Origin: Planctomycetota bacterium
GTDB taxonomy: Bacteria; Planctomycetota; UBA1135; GCA-002686595
Length of the DNA stretch: 64,000 bases
Reading direction: 5' to 3'
Assembly (NCBI GenBank): GCA_020638855.1
Contig: JACKHT010000008.1
Coordinates: forward strand, 62,001-126,000
The notes under the pieces: model-generated
What the model was told of the DNA's origin: nothing
Database searches by the model: none
Seen by the model: the letters and a program-made list of their open reading frames with translations, nothing else
Made by a program: the position numbers and the translations under genes
Shown here: piece by piece, positions 53,215 through 60,620 of the stretch
Position numbering within the stretch: position 1 is the stretch's first letter
Layout of the letters: every line of letters begins with the position of its first letter

Positions 53215-54110
53215 ACGCCCAGGATGTTCCTTGCGGCCCAGGATGCCACCTGTTCTCCGTGGCGGATTTGGCCGAGCTCGTCCAGGTGCAGGAAGTCGTC
53301 CGCGTGAACGCTGGGATAGCTCAAGTTTTGAGCGGTGACGTTCTTACGCACGGTCGACATTCCCAGTTGTTGCTCGATTACCGTTTCGATATAGCCAAGG
53401 GCGGTAGCGTCAGGATCGAGGTCCCCATTCTCCGTGTAGCGCGGAGAGGCCGTGATCCACCACGGCAAATTCGCTACGCCAACATGGGACCGAACCTTGT
53501 CGATGATCCGCCCCATGTTCTTTTGCCAAGCATCTGCGCGGTCCTTGTAGCGAGCATCGCTCTCCCCAATCATTGAAATCATCCCCGCCCAGCGCCAATC
53601 CTTGGTGTAGCCATCCAGAAGGGTGGAGGCCAATGAAAGGTACCCATGCAGGTAGGGTTCCAAAAGGGAGTACTGCGGCTTGGAATCCACGCTCCAGTTG
53701 AATTCGTTGGAATTGGCAATCGTAGTTCCACCGACGCCCAGCTTGACAATGACAACCGTGTACTGGCCTCGAGGCAGCGCTTTAAGCAGGGTGTCTGCGA
53801 AAGAGAGCTCCATGCCGAAGTAGATGTTGTCCTTGTTCAGCCATGGCGCATATTGCCCTTCCGCCGATGTGTAACCTGGGGTGAGGGCGCGGAAAGCGCT
53901 TGGTCGATCAATGGACAAGCGAAGCATCTGGGTGTTTTTGTCCAAAATGAACGCCCCAGGAACCGCGCCATCGGAACGGAGGTTGTGTTGTGGGCTTGCT
54001 CCAAACTCCCTTGTCCAGCGGCAATTCGTTCCGTCGGCATTCGATTGCCCCCAGAGCCCGTAAGCTAGTACGCGCCGACCCCAGGGGTCGCTATTCGTCC
54101 TGAGGGTCAT
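53211..54110 (-). CDS. SGNH/SASA-type carbohydrate esterase
   Basis: 299 aa from ATG 54110, chosen because GGAGGT lies 7 bases upstream. GLWGQSNADGTN (~residue 18) holds the GQSN nucleophile block. VIVKLGVGGTTIAN is the second block, and DDFLHLDELG near the C-terminus supplies the Asp-His pair. This is a sialate-O-acetylesterase-type fold that removes acyl groups from sugars. It may deacetylate host surface glycan during adsorption. Oddly, it is in the recombination operon, coupled to the bet gene by a 20-base overlap. A close relative sits outside the prophage at 61770. Confidence 0.75.
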   Translation of the reverse strand: MTLRTNSDPWGRRVLAYGLWGQSNADGTNCRWTREFGASPQHNLRSDGAVPGAFILDKNTQMLRLSIDRPSAFRALTPGYTSAEGQYAPWLNKDNIYFGMELSFADTLLKALPRGQYTVVIVKLGVGGTTIANSNEFNWSVDSKPQYSLLEPYLHGYLSLASTLLDGYTKDWRWAGMISMIGESDARYKDRADAWQKNMGRIIDKVRSHVGVANLPWWITASPRYTENGDLDPDATALGYIETVIEQQLGMSTVRKNVTAQNLSYPSVHADDFLHLDELGQIRHGEQVASWAARNILGV

Positions 54111-54849
54111 AGCCATCACCTCCGCCGTCAAAGAGCTGGTCTTTTGCGGGCGCCTGGCTGTCAGCATCGCCGAGCTTCCCATCCTCTTCTGGCGGGGTCG
54201 TGTGCGCCTGCTCTTCGGCCAGACGACCAAAGGCTTTGTCGGCCTCGCGGTTCAGCGCCTCCATCTCGTCTTCGCTGGCGTTGCGCACCCCAAGGACCTC
54301 CGCATCGTAGATTTGCGCAGCCTCGTCAGGCTCGTAGATTCCAGAGAAGCCGAAGACGAGGCGAACGCCTTGGCAAATCGCTCGGTTGCGAATCATGCGA
54401 AGCGGCATGTTGCGCCATTGGTCGGTTCCCCGCGCGCACTCCTTGATCCACTCTTCAATTCGGATCTCCTTGCCTCGGTCCAGCCGCTTGATCACACACG
54501 CGCAACCGACAATCTCCCCGGCCTCGTTCTTGATGTACTCGGGATACCAATACTCGCATTGCGAGTGGGTGTTCATGAGGGTGAGCCACCCGTCAACACC
54601 AACAACCGGCGTAATCCCACCAACCTTCGAAGGGAATGCGTAGATTTCTTTGGTGAAAGGGTTGAGCTTGTACTGATCAGCGACCAGCAAGAGCGCATTC
54701 ACCTGCTCAACTGTGGCGCTAGCCTTGGTCGGGAAGATGGTGTTGGCCAGAGTGTCAAACATGGCCTTCGGGTCCAGCCCCATACGATTCGCGAAGGTGC
54801 GGAGGATGGAGTTCTTTTGCTGGATTGCGGGTTTAGTTTCGGAAGTCAT
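54091..54849 (-). CDS. bet: Phage single-strand annealing protein (Bet/RecT superfamily)
   Basis: 252 aa from ATG 54849. The Bet core is clear: VEQVNALLLVADQYKLNPFTKEIYAFP, then ITPVVGVDGWLTLMN, and CACVIKRLDRGKEIRIEEWI, with the conserved RMIRNRAICQGVRLVFGFSGIYEPDEA block. The C-terminal ~50 residues are acidic and disordered, as in proteins that bind SSB. It anneals complementary strands after exonuclease resection. It overlaps the exonuclease gene by 17 bases. Confidence 0.9.
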   Translation of the reverse strand: MTSETKPAIQQKNSILRTFANRMGLDPKAMFDTLANTIFPTKASATVEQVNALLLVADQYKLNPFTKEIYAFPSKVGGITPVVGVDGWLTLMNTHSQCEYWYPEYIKNEAGEIVGCACVIKRLDRGKEIRIEEWIKECARGTDQWRNMPLRMIRNRAICQGVRLVFGFSGIYEPDEAAQIYDAEVLGVRNASEDEMEALNREADKAFGRLAEEQAHTTPPEEDGKLGDADSQAPAKDQLFDGGGDGYDPQDE

Positions 54850-55654
54850 TGTGGAAGATCGGGGAAAGGGTTTCGAAGCGGTCGGGGTAGGAGGGCCAGG
54901 TGTTTTTGCGAGCACACTCCGCCCAGCTGGCAAGCGCCTCCGCGTGCTGCTCAGAAGCAAAGGCGCGGTCCTCATTGGAGAGTCCGATCCAACGGAACTG
55001 GAACACCGACGGCCCCTTGTCGATGAACAGGAACACAAACCGCGGCCATCGCCCTGTAAGGGCAAAATATCCCGCGCGGTAGTGGTGGTCTTGGATGTGG
55101 TACCCGTACTGCCGAAAGGAAGACTTGAGAGCCTGGGTGCGCACACTCTTGGTGGTCTTCACGTCGACAATCAGGTCGCGTTCGAAGTCCACCCAGTCGG
55201 GTCGGAACTTGAGCATGAGGCCGGTTTCTGGATCCTTCCAGAATCCGGAAACCTCGGGCTCTCCGGCTGAGAATGCCCAGCACCCCAGCTCGCTTGTGTT
55301 GATCCGCTCTCCGAGTTTGCGAACCGTGCTAACCTCGGCAGTGCTCAAAATCGGCTTGCCCGGATTCGCCTCCAAAAAGGCCTTGTAGTCTTTCGTGCGG
55401 GCATCTCTGCGCCCTTCGTACACCACAAAGCGCCGGGGGAGCGCCTCTGGCTCAAGGAGAAGGCAATGGGTTGCCTCCCCCACCAAGAACCCACTCGAAT
55501 CGAGTTGAGGGTTTTCGTTCGCGTAGTACGGCGTTTGGTCGATCAGGTTCCAAAGCCGCGATCTCGAGATTGCACCGTCCGCGTGGTATTCGTCTGACGG
55601 CAGCCCTCGATGGAATCCGGCCGCATATCCGGCCGGTAAAACTGGTGCACCCAA
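54833..55654 (-). CDS. RecE-like 5'-3' exonuclease (PD-(D/E)XK)
   Basis: 273 aa from a TTG at 55654 preceded by GGGGGGA. The RecE C-terminal nuclease pattern is visible: LPSDEYHADGAISRSRLW, GEATHCLLLEP with the helix His, LMLKFRPDWVD with catalytic Asp, LIVDVKTTKS with the D-x-K core, and QYGYHIQDHHYRAGYF. It resects double-strand ends to supply 3' tails for the Bet protein. The pair enables RecA-independent phage recombination. Confidence 0.88.
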   Translation of the reverse strand: MGAPVLPAGYAAGFHRGLPSDEYHADGAISRSRLWNLIDQTPYYANENPQLDSSGFLVGEATHCLLLEPEALPRRFVVYEGRRDARTKDYKAFLEANPGKPILSTAEVSTVRKLGERINTSELGCWAFSAGEPEVSGFWKDPETGLMLKFRPDWVDFERDLIVDVKTTKSVRTQALKSSFRQYGYHIQDHHYRAGYFALTGRWPRFVFLFIDKGPSVFQFRWIGLSNEDRAFASEQHAEALASWAECARKNTWPSYPDRFETLSPIFHNDFRN

Positions 55655-55749
55655 AAGGTCCCCCCATTGGATGTGAGCACAAAATGGCCGCCCCTAGCCA
55701 AGGCGTCCCTCCGGCTAGAAGCTACTTCAGGGGAGCGAACGCAGCAACC

Positions 55750-55983
55750 CTAGCAGCCGCCGTCAATGTGGGCCTGCTCTACCCGCGCTTTGTGCCGGTC
55801 CACGAAGTCTTGGAACGTCTCGCCCGGATTCTGGGTGGTGGTGACCGTCACCACGGTTCCATTGCATTCGAACGTGGTGACCAGGGTGGCGGGCCCGTCA
55901 GCCCCGGCCTCGAGCAGCATGTTGGCCATGCTTTGCGCTGGCAGGTTCAAGGTATGCGCGAATTCAATGCTGGTCGTCGTCAT
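55750..55983 (-). CDS. Small uncharacterised phage protein
   Basis: 77 aa from ATG 55983 (GGAGG upstream), overlapping the zinc-ribbon gene by 20 bases. Thr-rich beta strands (ATLVTTFECNGTVVTVTTTQ) follow a short helix. It may be an accessory of the recombination module; no family recognised. Confidence 0.55.
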   Translation of the reverse strand: MTTTSIEFAHTLNLPAQSMANMLLEAGADGPATLVTTFECNGTVVTVTTTQNPGETFQDFVDRHKARVEQAHIDGGC

Positions 55984-56671
55984 GGCTGCCTCCGAGGGCC
56001 TCAACCCTCCGAGAATGCGTTGCAATCCAGTCTAGATGAGACTGCCCGGCACCCCGGGGCGTGATCAGGAAGGTCTTGGCGGTTGGGTCTCCAAAATCAT
56101 AGCGAACCCTCTCCACGATTTGCTCCTTGGGGGTGTGGTCTTCGTTGTCCGCCTTTGGGAGCATTTGGCTCAGAATCAGCGTCACCCCGCCTGCCACCGC
56201 AGCGCCGGCTGCGAGCGCCTTCTTCACGCGCGCCTTTGGTGCCTTGTGCCGGACGCCAAGGCTTTCAGCGACCAGTGCTGTGAGGCGCGCAGCCGTTGCG
56301 GGGTCGGTCTTCCCCTCCGAAACGAGGAGCGCTTGGCATCCCTCTGGACCGCTTTGTGCCATCGCTACCACCGCAGCGATGAACCTGTCGGCAGTGATCC
56401 TCGAGCCAGCCATCCATGTGCCGGATTTCCAGTTGAACTGGCGCGCGCATGCTCGGCACCGGTACCGGCGCTTGTTCGTCAAGTCGAACTCGGAGGGAGG
56501 GGCCGCATTCGGCGATCCACAGTTGGGGCAGATAGGGCCGTTTGGCCATCTCGCGGCCTCGATGGCCTCCGCCCCGGCGACCGGATTCCCCAGGAGGGCG
56601 AGCGCCTCCGCGGGCTCGGCGAGGAGTTTTTCCCAGAATCCCCAATTTTTTTGGCCACTTTTTTTCTTCAT
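55964..56671 (-). CDS. IS1595-type zinc-ribbon/HTH protein without transposase domain
   Basis: 235 aa. Residues ~38-78 (RWPNGPICPNCGS ... RYRCRACARQFNWKSGTW) match the zinc ribbon at the start of IS1595-family transposases. The following ~60 residues (MAQSGPEGCQALLVSEGKTD ... ARLTALVAESLG) match its helix-turn-helix. The DDE catalytic domain is absent. In its place are a basic linker, a hydrophobic Ala/Gly segment (AAGAAVAGGVTLILSQML) and an unrecognised tail. Probably a DNA-binding protein captured from a transposase. First long gene of the leftward recombination operon. Confidence 0.6.
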   Translation of the reverse strand: MKKKSGQKNWGFWEKLLAEPAEALALLGNPVAGAEAIEAARWPNGPICPNCGSPNAAPPSEFDLTNKRRYRCRACARQFNWKSGTWMAGSRITADRFIAAVVAMAQSGPEGCQALLVSEGKTDPATAARLTALVAESLGVRHKAPKARVKKALAAGAAVAGGVTLILSQMLPKADNEDHTPKEQIVERVRYDFGDPTAKTFLITPRGAGQSHLDWIATHSRRVEALGGSHDDDQH

Positions 56672-56858
56672 GCCTGTGGGTATTCGGTGGTCACCCTTGG
56701 GGGCAGTCTACCGTCGGTGTCCAGCTTTGTCCCCATTTGCCATACGGGGCAACAGGTAATTTTGCCGCCAGCCATCGGCAAAGCCCAGAGTTGATGGGCT
56801 TGACGCCTCGCCCGTCGGTGCCAGAATTGCGCCGTCACGTCCCTGCCTAACTTCGCGA

Positions 56859-56892
56859 GCGGGCGCCGGTCACCAAAATGGCTGGCGCCCGC
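56859..56892. repeat. Inverted repeat downstream of a small leftward gene
   Basis: GCGGGCGCC (56859-56867) pairs perfectly with GGCGCCCGC (56884-56892) across 16 bases. There is no T-tract. It may be a weak terminator or operator between the 45-aa gene and the zinc-ribbon gene. Confidence 0.5.
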
Positions 56893-56927
56893 ACCTTGGC
56901 GGGGACTTGCCAGGTAACAACTGGGGG

Positions 56928-57065
56928 CTAGGATGCCCGCTCAGGTGGTCGCCAAGGCCGTTTGAGGAAATCGAAGTCCTGCCTTTGCTTGAGTTCTTTG
57001 GGGTTATCATTGTCCCCAAAGGATCCCGGTTTTCCGGGAGGTTGGGTCCTTTGTTGCAGCCTCAT
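56928..57065 (-). CDS. Possible 45-aa phage protein
   Basis: 45 codons from ATG 57065. The peptide opens RLQQRTQPPGKPGSFGD, continues through an acidic/basic helix (NPKELKQRQDFDFLKRPW) and ends PPERAS. Composition is coding-like. The start region carries the TGCAACAAAGG word seen at other leftward gene starts. Too short for most gene callers. No family recognised. Confidence 0.4.
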   Translation of the reverse strand: MRLQQRTQPPGKPGSFGDNDNPKELKQRQDFDFLKRPWRPPERAS

Positions 57066-57111
57066 CCGTCCCTAGACCACCGCAGGTCTGGGACGTGACA
57101 CTTCCGGACGG

Positions 57112-57143
57112 CCCAGGCTCCCTAGCGGGGCCTGGGTTTTTTT
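57112..57143 (+). terminator. Intrinsic terminator upstream of the integrase operon
   Basis: CCCAGGC (57112-57118) pairs with GCCTGGG (57130-57136), followed by seven Ts at 57137-57143. A classic rightward terminator. It would block read-through into the excisionase/integrase genes, so these need a promoter between 57144 and 57350; TTGACA at 57286-57291 is a candidate -35. Confidence 0.8.
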
Positions 57144-57350
57144 GCGCACCCATCGCCCCCGTAGTGGGGACGAAGCGGGGACTTGGCGTCCCTCATGACC
57201 CGGCTTTTCTGCGTCAAAAAAACCCTTGCGGGTCTGGCCGGGAAGGGGCTAGGCTCCATTGATCAGCGGATCTGCAACCGCCGATTTGACAACCATCCAA
57301 CTAGCCTGCCCCGATCAGGGGGTGTCACCAGGCTGGGAGGGCAGAAAACA

Positions 57351-57581
57351 ATGAAAAACCCCAGCATGTCGCGCATCAGCGCGGTTCCTAAGGACGGCGA
57401 GGCAAGCCGTGAGGCATGGACGGTGGCCGACGTAGCCGCCTACTTCCACCGGAGCCCCAAAACCATTCACCGATGGGTTGAGAGCGGGATTTTGCCGCCA
57501 CCCCGTAGGATCATGGGCTCGAAGTACTGGTACCGCTACGAAATCGAGGCGGTCCTTAACCAGCGGGGGAAAGCCCAATGA
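57351..57581 (+). CDS. Excisionase-like MerR/HTH_17 protein
   Basis: 76 aa from ATG 57351 with GGGAGGG 9 bases upstream; a longer frame to 57183 is unlikely. WTVADVAAYFHRSPKTIHRWVESGILPPPRRIMGS is a winged helix of the excisionase/AlpA type, followed by KYWYRYEIEAVLNQRG. It overlaps the integrase start by 4 bases, the usual arrangement for a recombination directionality factor. Confidence 0.75.
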   Translation: MKNPSMSRISAVPKDGEASREAWTVADVAAYFHRSPKTIHRWVESGILPPPRRIMGSKYWYRYEIEAVLNQRGKAQ

Positions 57582-58825
57582 CCCGGCGCCGCAGCACATC
57601 AGGGACCATTTCAAAGCACGTTCGCTCTCACGGTCCGATCTGGATTCTTCGCTATTCGGACGCCGATGGCGTGCAGCGCCGCATCCAACTCAAAACGAAG
57701 ACCGGCGATTGGTGCCGCACGAAGCCGGAGGCGGAAACCGCCCAGGCCGTGATCATTGCCGAACGCGATGCGGTCCCCGGCCGCACGTTGCGAGCGCCGG
57801 CGTCCTGGCAAGAGGCTCTTGCGGCTTTTCTCGCAAACTGGGCCCCCACGGTCACCGAGCACCACGCCAAGGCAAGCGAAGCATCGATCTCGAGAATCAT
57901 GCTCGCTGCCAGGTGCAAGAAGGTGACCGACCTGACCAGGCGCAAGATCCTTGCCTGGCGCGATGAGCGCCAAGGGGAGGTTTCCGGAGCAACGGTCAAC
58001 CGTGACCTCGCGGCGCTGCGGCGCTTCATGCGCTGGCTCGAGCTCCGGGACTTCATCCTCGAGGACCCTACCGAGCGAATCAAAGACCTGGCGGAAGAGC
58101 AAACCCGCCCGCGACGCGCGTACCGCGACGACGAGCTCGAGCGCCTCTGGGAGGCCATGCGCAACCTCGACCACATTCGAGGGGGCGAGCCCCAAGCCTG
58201 GGTGATCCGCGGCCTCTGGTCGCTTGGGTGTCGGTACGGCGAGCTCCGCCAAATCCAGTGGCGCGATGTCGACCTCGAGGGCGGGCTGGTACTCCTGCGC
58301 CCAGAGACCACCAAAGGCCGCCAGGGCCGCCGCAAGGCGCGGACCATCCCGCTGACGCCCCAGGTGGCTCCGGGCTTCCGCGAGGCCGCTCAGGCGGCCA
58401 GGGTGGCCCAGACGGGAAGCCTCGGCCGAGTCGTCGGCGGATCCGACCCCGTTTTCCTGTCCCGCCGTGGCTTTCCCCTCCACCCGGCCAGGGCGCGCCT
58501 GCTGAACTTCCTGGATGCCGCGATGGAAATGGCCGGCGTCGAAAAGATCGATGCCGATGGTCGCCACCTCGACCTGCATGCCTTCCGAACCACGTTCATC
58601 ACCAGGCTGCTTCGCCAAGGCATCGGCGTTGTTCAGCTGGCGAAGATCGTTGGCCACAAGGACCTGGGGATGATCATGCGGCACTACGAAGACCTAGGGA
58701 TCGATCACCTGCGCCAATCGGCGGGGGCGATCGACCTTCCCAAGTGGAGCCCTGACGGCGCCTCGCCCACCGTCGATTTGGGCCTCCATCCGCGCGCCAG
58801 GTTCGGCGAACTAGGCTCCAACTAG
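57578..58825 (+). CDS. int: Tyrosine-type phage integrase
   Basis: 415 aa from ATG 57578. N-terminal arm-binding region, SAM-like core-binding domain (~65-165), catalytic domain with Arg in GCRYGELRQ (~217-225), HAFRTTF (HxxR, ~333), GHKDLG and the nucleophile Tyr in RHYEDLG (~370). It catalyses integration at the tRNA-Asn 3' end. Its last codons run into the arm-type repeats, and attR is 114 bp downstream. Confidence 0.95.
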   Translation: MTRRRSTSGTISKHVRSHGPIWILRYSDADGVQRRIQLKTKTGDWCRTKPEAETAQAVIIAERDAVPGRTLRAPASWQEALAAFLANWAPTVTEHHAKASEASISRIMLAARCKKVTDLTRRKILAWRDERQGEVSGATVNRDLAALRRFMRWLELRDFILEDPTERIKDLAEEQTRPRRAYRDDELERLWEAMRNLDHIRGGEPQAWVIRGLWSLGCRYGELRQIQWRDVDLEGGLVLLRPETTKGRQGRRKARTIPLTPQVAPGFREAAQAARVAQTGSLGRVVGGSDPVFLSRRGFPLHPARARLLNFLDAAMEMAGVEKIDADGRHLDLHAFRTTFITRLLRQGIGVVQLAKIVGHKDLGMIMRHYEDLGIDHLRQSAGAIDLPKWSPDGASPTVDLGLHPRARFGELGSN

Positions 58826-58871
58826 GCTCTGGAAGCGCGATGACTTTTGCAACTAGGCATCAACTAGGCTC
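58808..58871. repeat. Probable integrase arm-type sites, right end
   Basis: Four copies of the 11-mer seen at the left end: GAACTAGGCTC 58808-58818, CAACTAGGCTC 58819-58829, CAACTAGGCAT 58850-58860 and CAACTAGGCTC 58861-58871, arranged as two abutting pairs in direct orientation. The first pair overlaps the integrase stop codon. Confidence 0.7.
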
Positions 58872-58938
58872 TGGAGGCCTCCCCGCGAGTGGTGATAATC
58901 CGATGCGCTGCATGGGTTTACCGCCGATTTTGGGGTGT

Positions 58939-58957
58939 GTGGCTCCCCGAGTAGGAC
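58939..58957. other. attR core
   Basis: GTGGCTCCCCGAGTAGGAC, identical to 11208-11226, overlaps the last 18 bases of the tRNA-Asn gene. Integration therefore leaves an intact tRNA on this side. Confidence 0.9.
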
Positions 58958-59015
58958 TCGAACCTACGACCTAGCGGTTAACAGCCGCGCGCTCTACCAA
59001 CTGAGCTATCGGGGA
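58940..59015 (-). tRNA. tRNA-Asn(GUU)
   Basis: 76 nt on the minus strand including an encoded CCA. Acceptor TCCCCGA/TCGGGGA, D-arm TAGCTCAGTTGGTAGAGC, anticodon loop TGTTAAC with anticodon GTT, T-loop TTCGAGT. Its 3' end is the attB site of the prophage. Confidence 0.96.
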
Positions 59016-59130
59016 TTGGAAGGGGAAGGATATCCTGGCCGAAGGGCAAGTCAAGCCCCGCTCGGGCGGTTTGGGGGGGCCAGAATCGATTTGGAGACCG
59101 GGATGGGCCTGGATCCGGGGGCCTAGGAAG

Positions 59131-59646
59131 CTAGGCGTAGCGTTCGCGCAGGACTTCCATGTGGTGCTGCTCGTGGCCGGCCAGGATCCACGGGATGGCA
59201 GCCATTTCGACTTGGTTGCCGCTGACTTCGGCGGTGGTCGACCAGTCGAGCTCGGGCAGGCCCGCGAGCAACGTCAGGGTGCTCGCTCGGACGCTGCGCG
59301 CCTCGTCGATCAGGTCCGCCAGCGGACGCTGGTCGAACCCGCCGCGATCGACGAATTCGTCCTGCGGGAAGCCCGTCAGAACCCCTGGGCCGCCGCGGGC
59401 CATCCACAGCAAGCGGTAGGCGAAGATGCGCTCGCCGTCGATCAGGTGTCCCAGCACTTGGGCGATCGACCACTTGCCAGGGGCGTAGCGATGCGTGGCC
59501 CGGGTTTCCGGTAGCTTTGCAAACCAAGCCAGACTGGGCTCGATTTGCTGGGCCAGGACCAGGGCCACATCGGACTCCGCGATCCGGTCGATGTAGGGCT
59601 GGAAATAGCCCGCCGGCGACAGGGGTTTGGGGATCGGGCGCGTCAT
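59131..59646 (-). CDS. DinB-family protein
   Basis: 171 aa from ATG 59646; ATG 59667 overlaps hflC and is an alternative. Four-helix DinB_2 pattern: YAPGKWSIAQVLGHLIDGER with a metal-ligand His, then FAYRLLWMARGG, and the C-terminal ILAGHEQHHMEVLRERY with two more ligand His. These are metal-dependent enzymes, often thiol transferases; the substrate is unknown. It follows hflC in the same direction. Confidence 0.82.
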   Translation of the reverse strand: MTRPIPKPLSPAGYFQPYIDRIAESDVALVLAQQIEPSLAWFAKLPETRATHRYAPGKWSIAQVLGHLIDGERIFAYRLLWMARGGPGVLTGFPQDEFVDRGGFDQRPLADLIDEARSVRASTLTLLAGLPELDWSTTAEVSGNQVEMAAIPWILAGHEQHHMEVLRERYA

Positions 59647-59650
59647 GGGA

Positions 59651-60619
59651 TCACTTGCCCGAGGCATTGTTCAGGAATCGGAACAGCTCGCTTTCGGTGG
59701 AGAAGATCATGGTCGTGCCCGGGTCGATCACCTTGCGGTAGGTCTCCATGCTCTTGATGAAGTCGTACAGCTCGCGCGCTTCGGGGGACTGGTTGTACGC
59801 GCCAGCGTAGATTTCGGTGGCACGCGCATCCGCCTCGCCTTGGATCGTCTGGACCTGTTGGTAGGCCTCCGACTGGATCACGTTGAGGTCGCGTTCGCGG
59901 TTGCCAAGGATCTTGGCGGCTTCTCCCTCGCCTTCCGAGCGGAAGCGCGAAGCGATCTGGTCGCGCTCGGATTCCATTCGGTCGTAGATCTTCTCGACCA
60001 CGCTGGGGTTGTAATTGATGCGCTTGAAGCGCACGTCAAGCAGGCGGATGCCGAAGGCTTCGAGTTTGGGGCGCGCGGCTTCCCGGATCTCTTCCTCGAT
60101 CAACTTGCGACCCTTGCGGATCGGGTGCAGGACTCCGATCGAACCATTGCCCGCCCCCGCTTCGAGGGTCTCGTCCACCTGGGGTTGGCGGTCCTTGGTC
60201 GTGCGGATGACCTCGATCAGGTCGTGCTTGGCGATGGCGTTGCGCGTTTCGCTGCCCAAGATGTCGTCCAGGCGCGATTGGGCGCTGCGCTCGTCCCGCA
60301 GCTTGACGAAGTACTTGAGCGGATCCTCGATCTGCCAGCGACCGAAGGTGTCGACCGAAATGTATAGCTTGTCGCGGGTCGGCATCTCCGTCCGTACGCC
60401 GTCCCACTCGAGGATGCGCTTCTCGATGCGGTGGACTTCCTGCACGAACGGCGTTTTGAAGTGCAATCCGGCCTCCTTGACGGGCTGGCCGCGGGGCTTG
60501 CCGAACTGGGTGATGATCACCTGTTCGGTTTCGCTGACGATGTAGGTGGCGGTGTTGGCCAATAGGGCCAAGGCGACGAGGACGAGCAACGCCCCGCTGG
60601 TCATGAGTGTACGTGCCAT
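59651..60619 (-). CDS. hflC: HflC, SPFH-domain membrane protein
   Basis: 322 aa. An N-terminal signal anchor (LLVLVALALLANTATYIV) precedes the SPFH/prohibitin domain (VSETEQVIITQFGKPRGQ ... GLHFKTPF). Later segments RFKRINYNPSVVEKIYDRM and SEGEGEAAKILGNRERDLNVI are HflC hallmarks. With HflK it forms the cage around FtsH that limits membrane-protein degradation. Its start is 1 base after the hflK stop. Confidence 0.93.
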   Translation of the reverse strand: MARTLMTSGALLVLVALALLANTATYIVSETEQVIITQFGKPRGQPVKEAGLHFKTPFVQEVHRIEKRILEWDGVRTEMPTRDKLYISVDTFGRWQIEDPLKYFVKLRDERSAQSRLDDILGSETRNAIAKHDLIEVIRTTKDRQPQVDETLEAGAGNGSIGVLHPIRKGRKLIEEEIREAARPKLEAFGIRLLDVRFKRINYNPSVVEKIYDRMESERDQIASRFRSEGEGEAAKILGNRERDLNVIQSEAYQQVQTIQGEADARATEIYAGAYNQSPEARELYDFIKSMETYRKVIDPGTTMIFSTESELFRFLNNASGK

Positions 60620-60620
60620 G

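Larger units (their letters stand above)
11208..58957. mobile_element. Complete prophage integrated in tRNA-Asn
   Basis: 47.7 kb bounded by a 19-bp exact duplication of the tRNA-Asn 3' end. A tyrosine integrase and an excisionase-like gene lie at the right end. It carries replication (11.4-13.6 kb), possible lysis (13.6-14.7 kb), leftward accessory/regulatory (14.6-19.2 kb), small early genes (20.2-26.5 kb), packaging and structural (27-53 kb) and recombination (53.2-57.1 kb) modules. The structural genes include TerL, portal, scaffold-like, capsid, adaptor, nozzle-like and internal-virion-like genes and no tape-measure/sheath set, which suggests a short-tailed temperate phage. No obvious frameshift or IS insertion was seen in the main structural genes. 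Confidence 0.93.

Noticed and set aside
55964..56671. A complete IS1595 element
   Set aside because: No DDE transposase domain and no terminal inverted repeats were seen around it.
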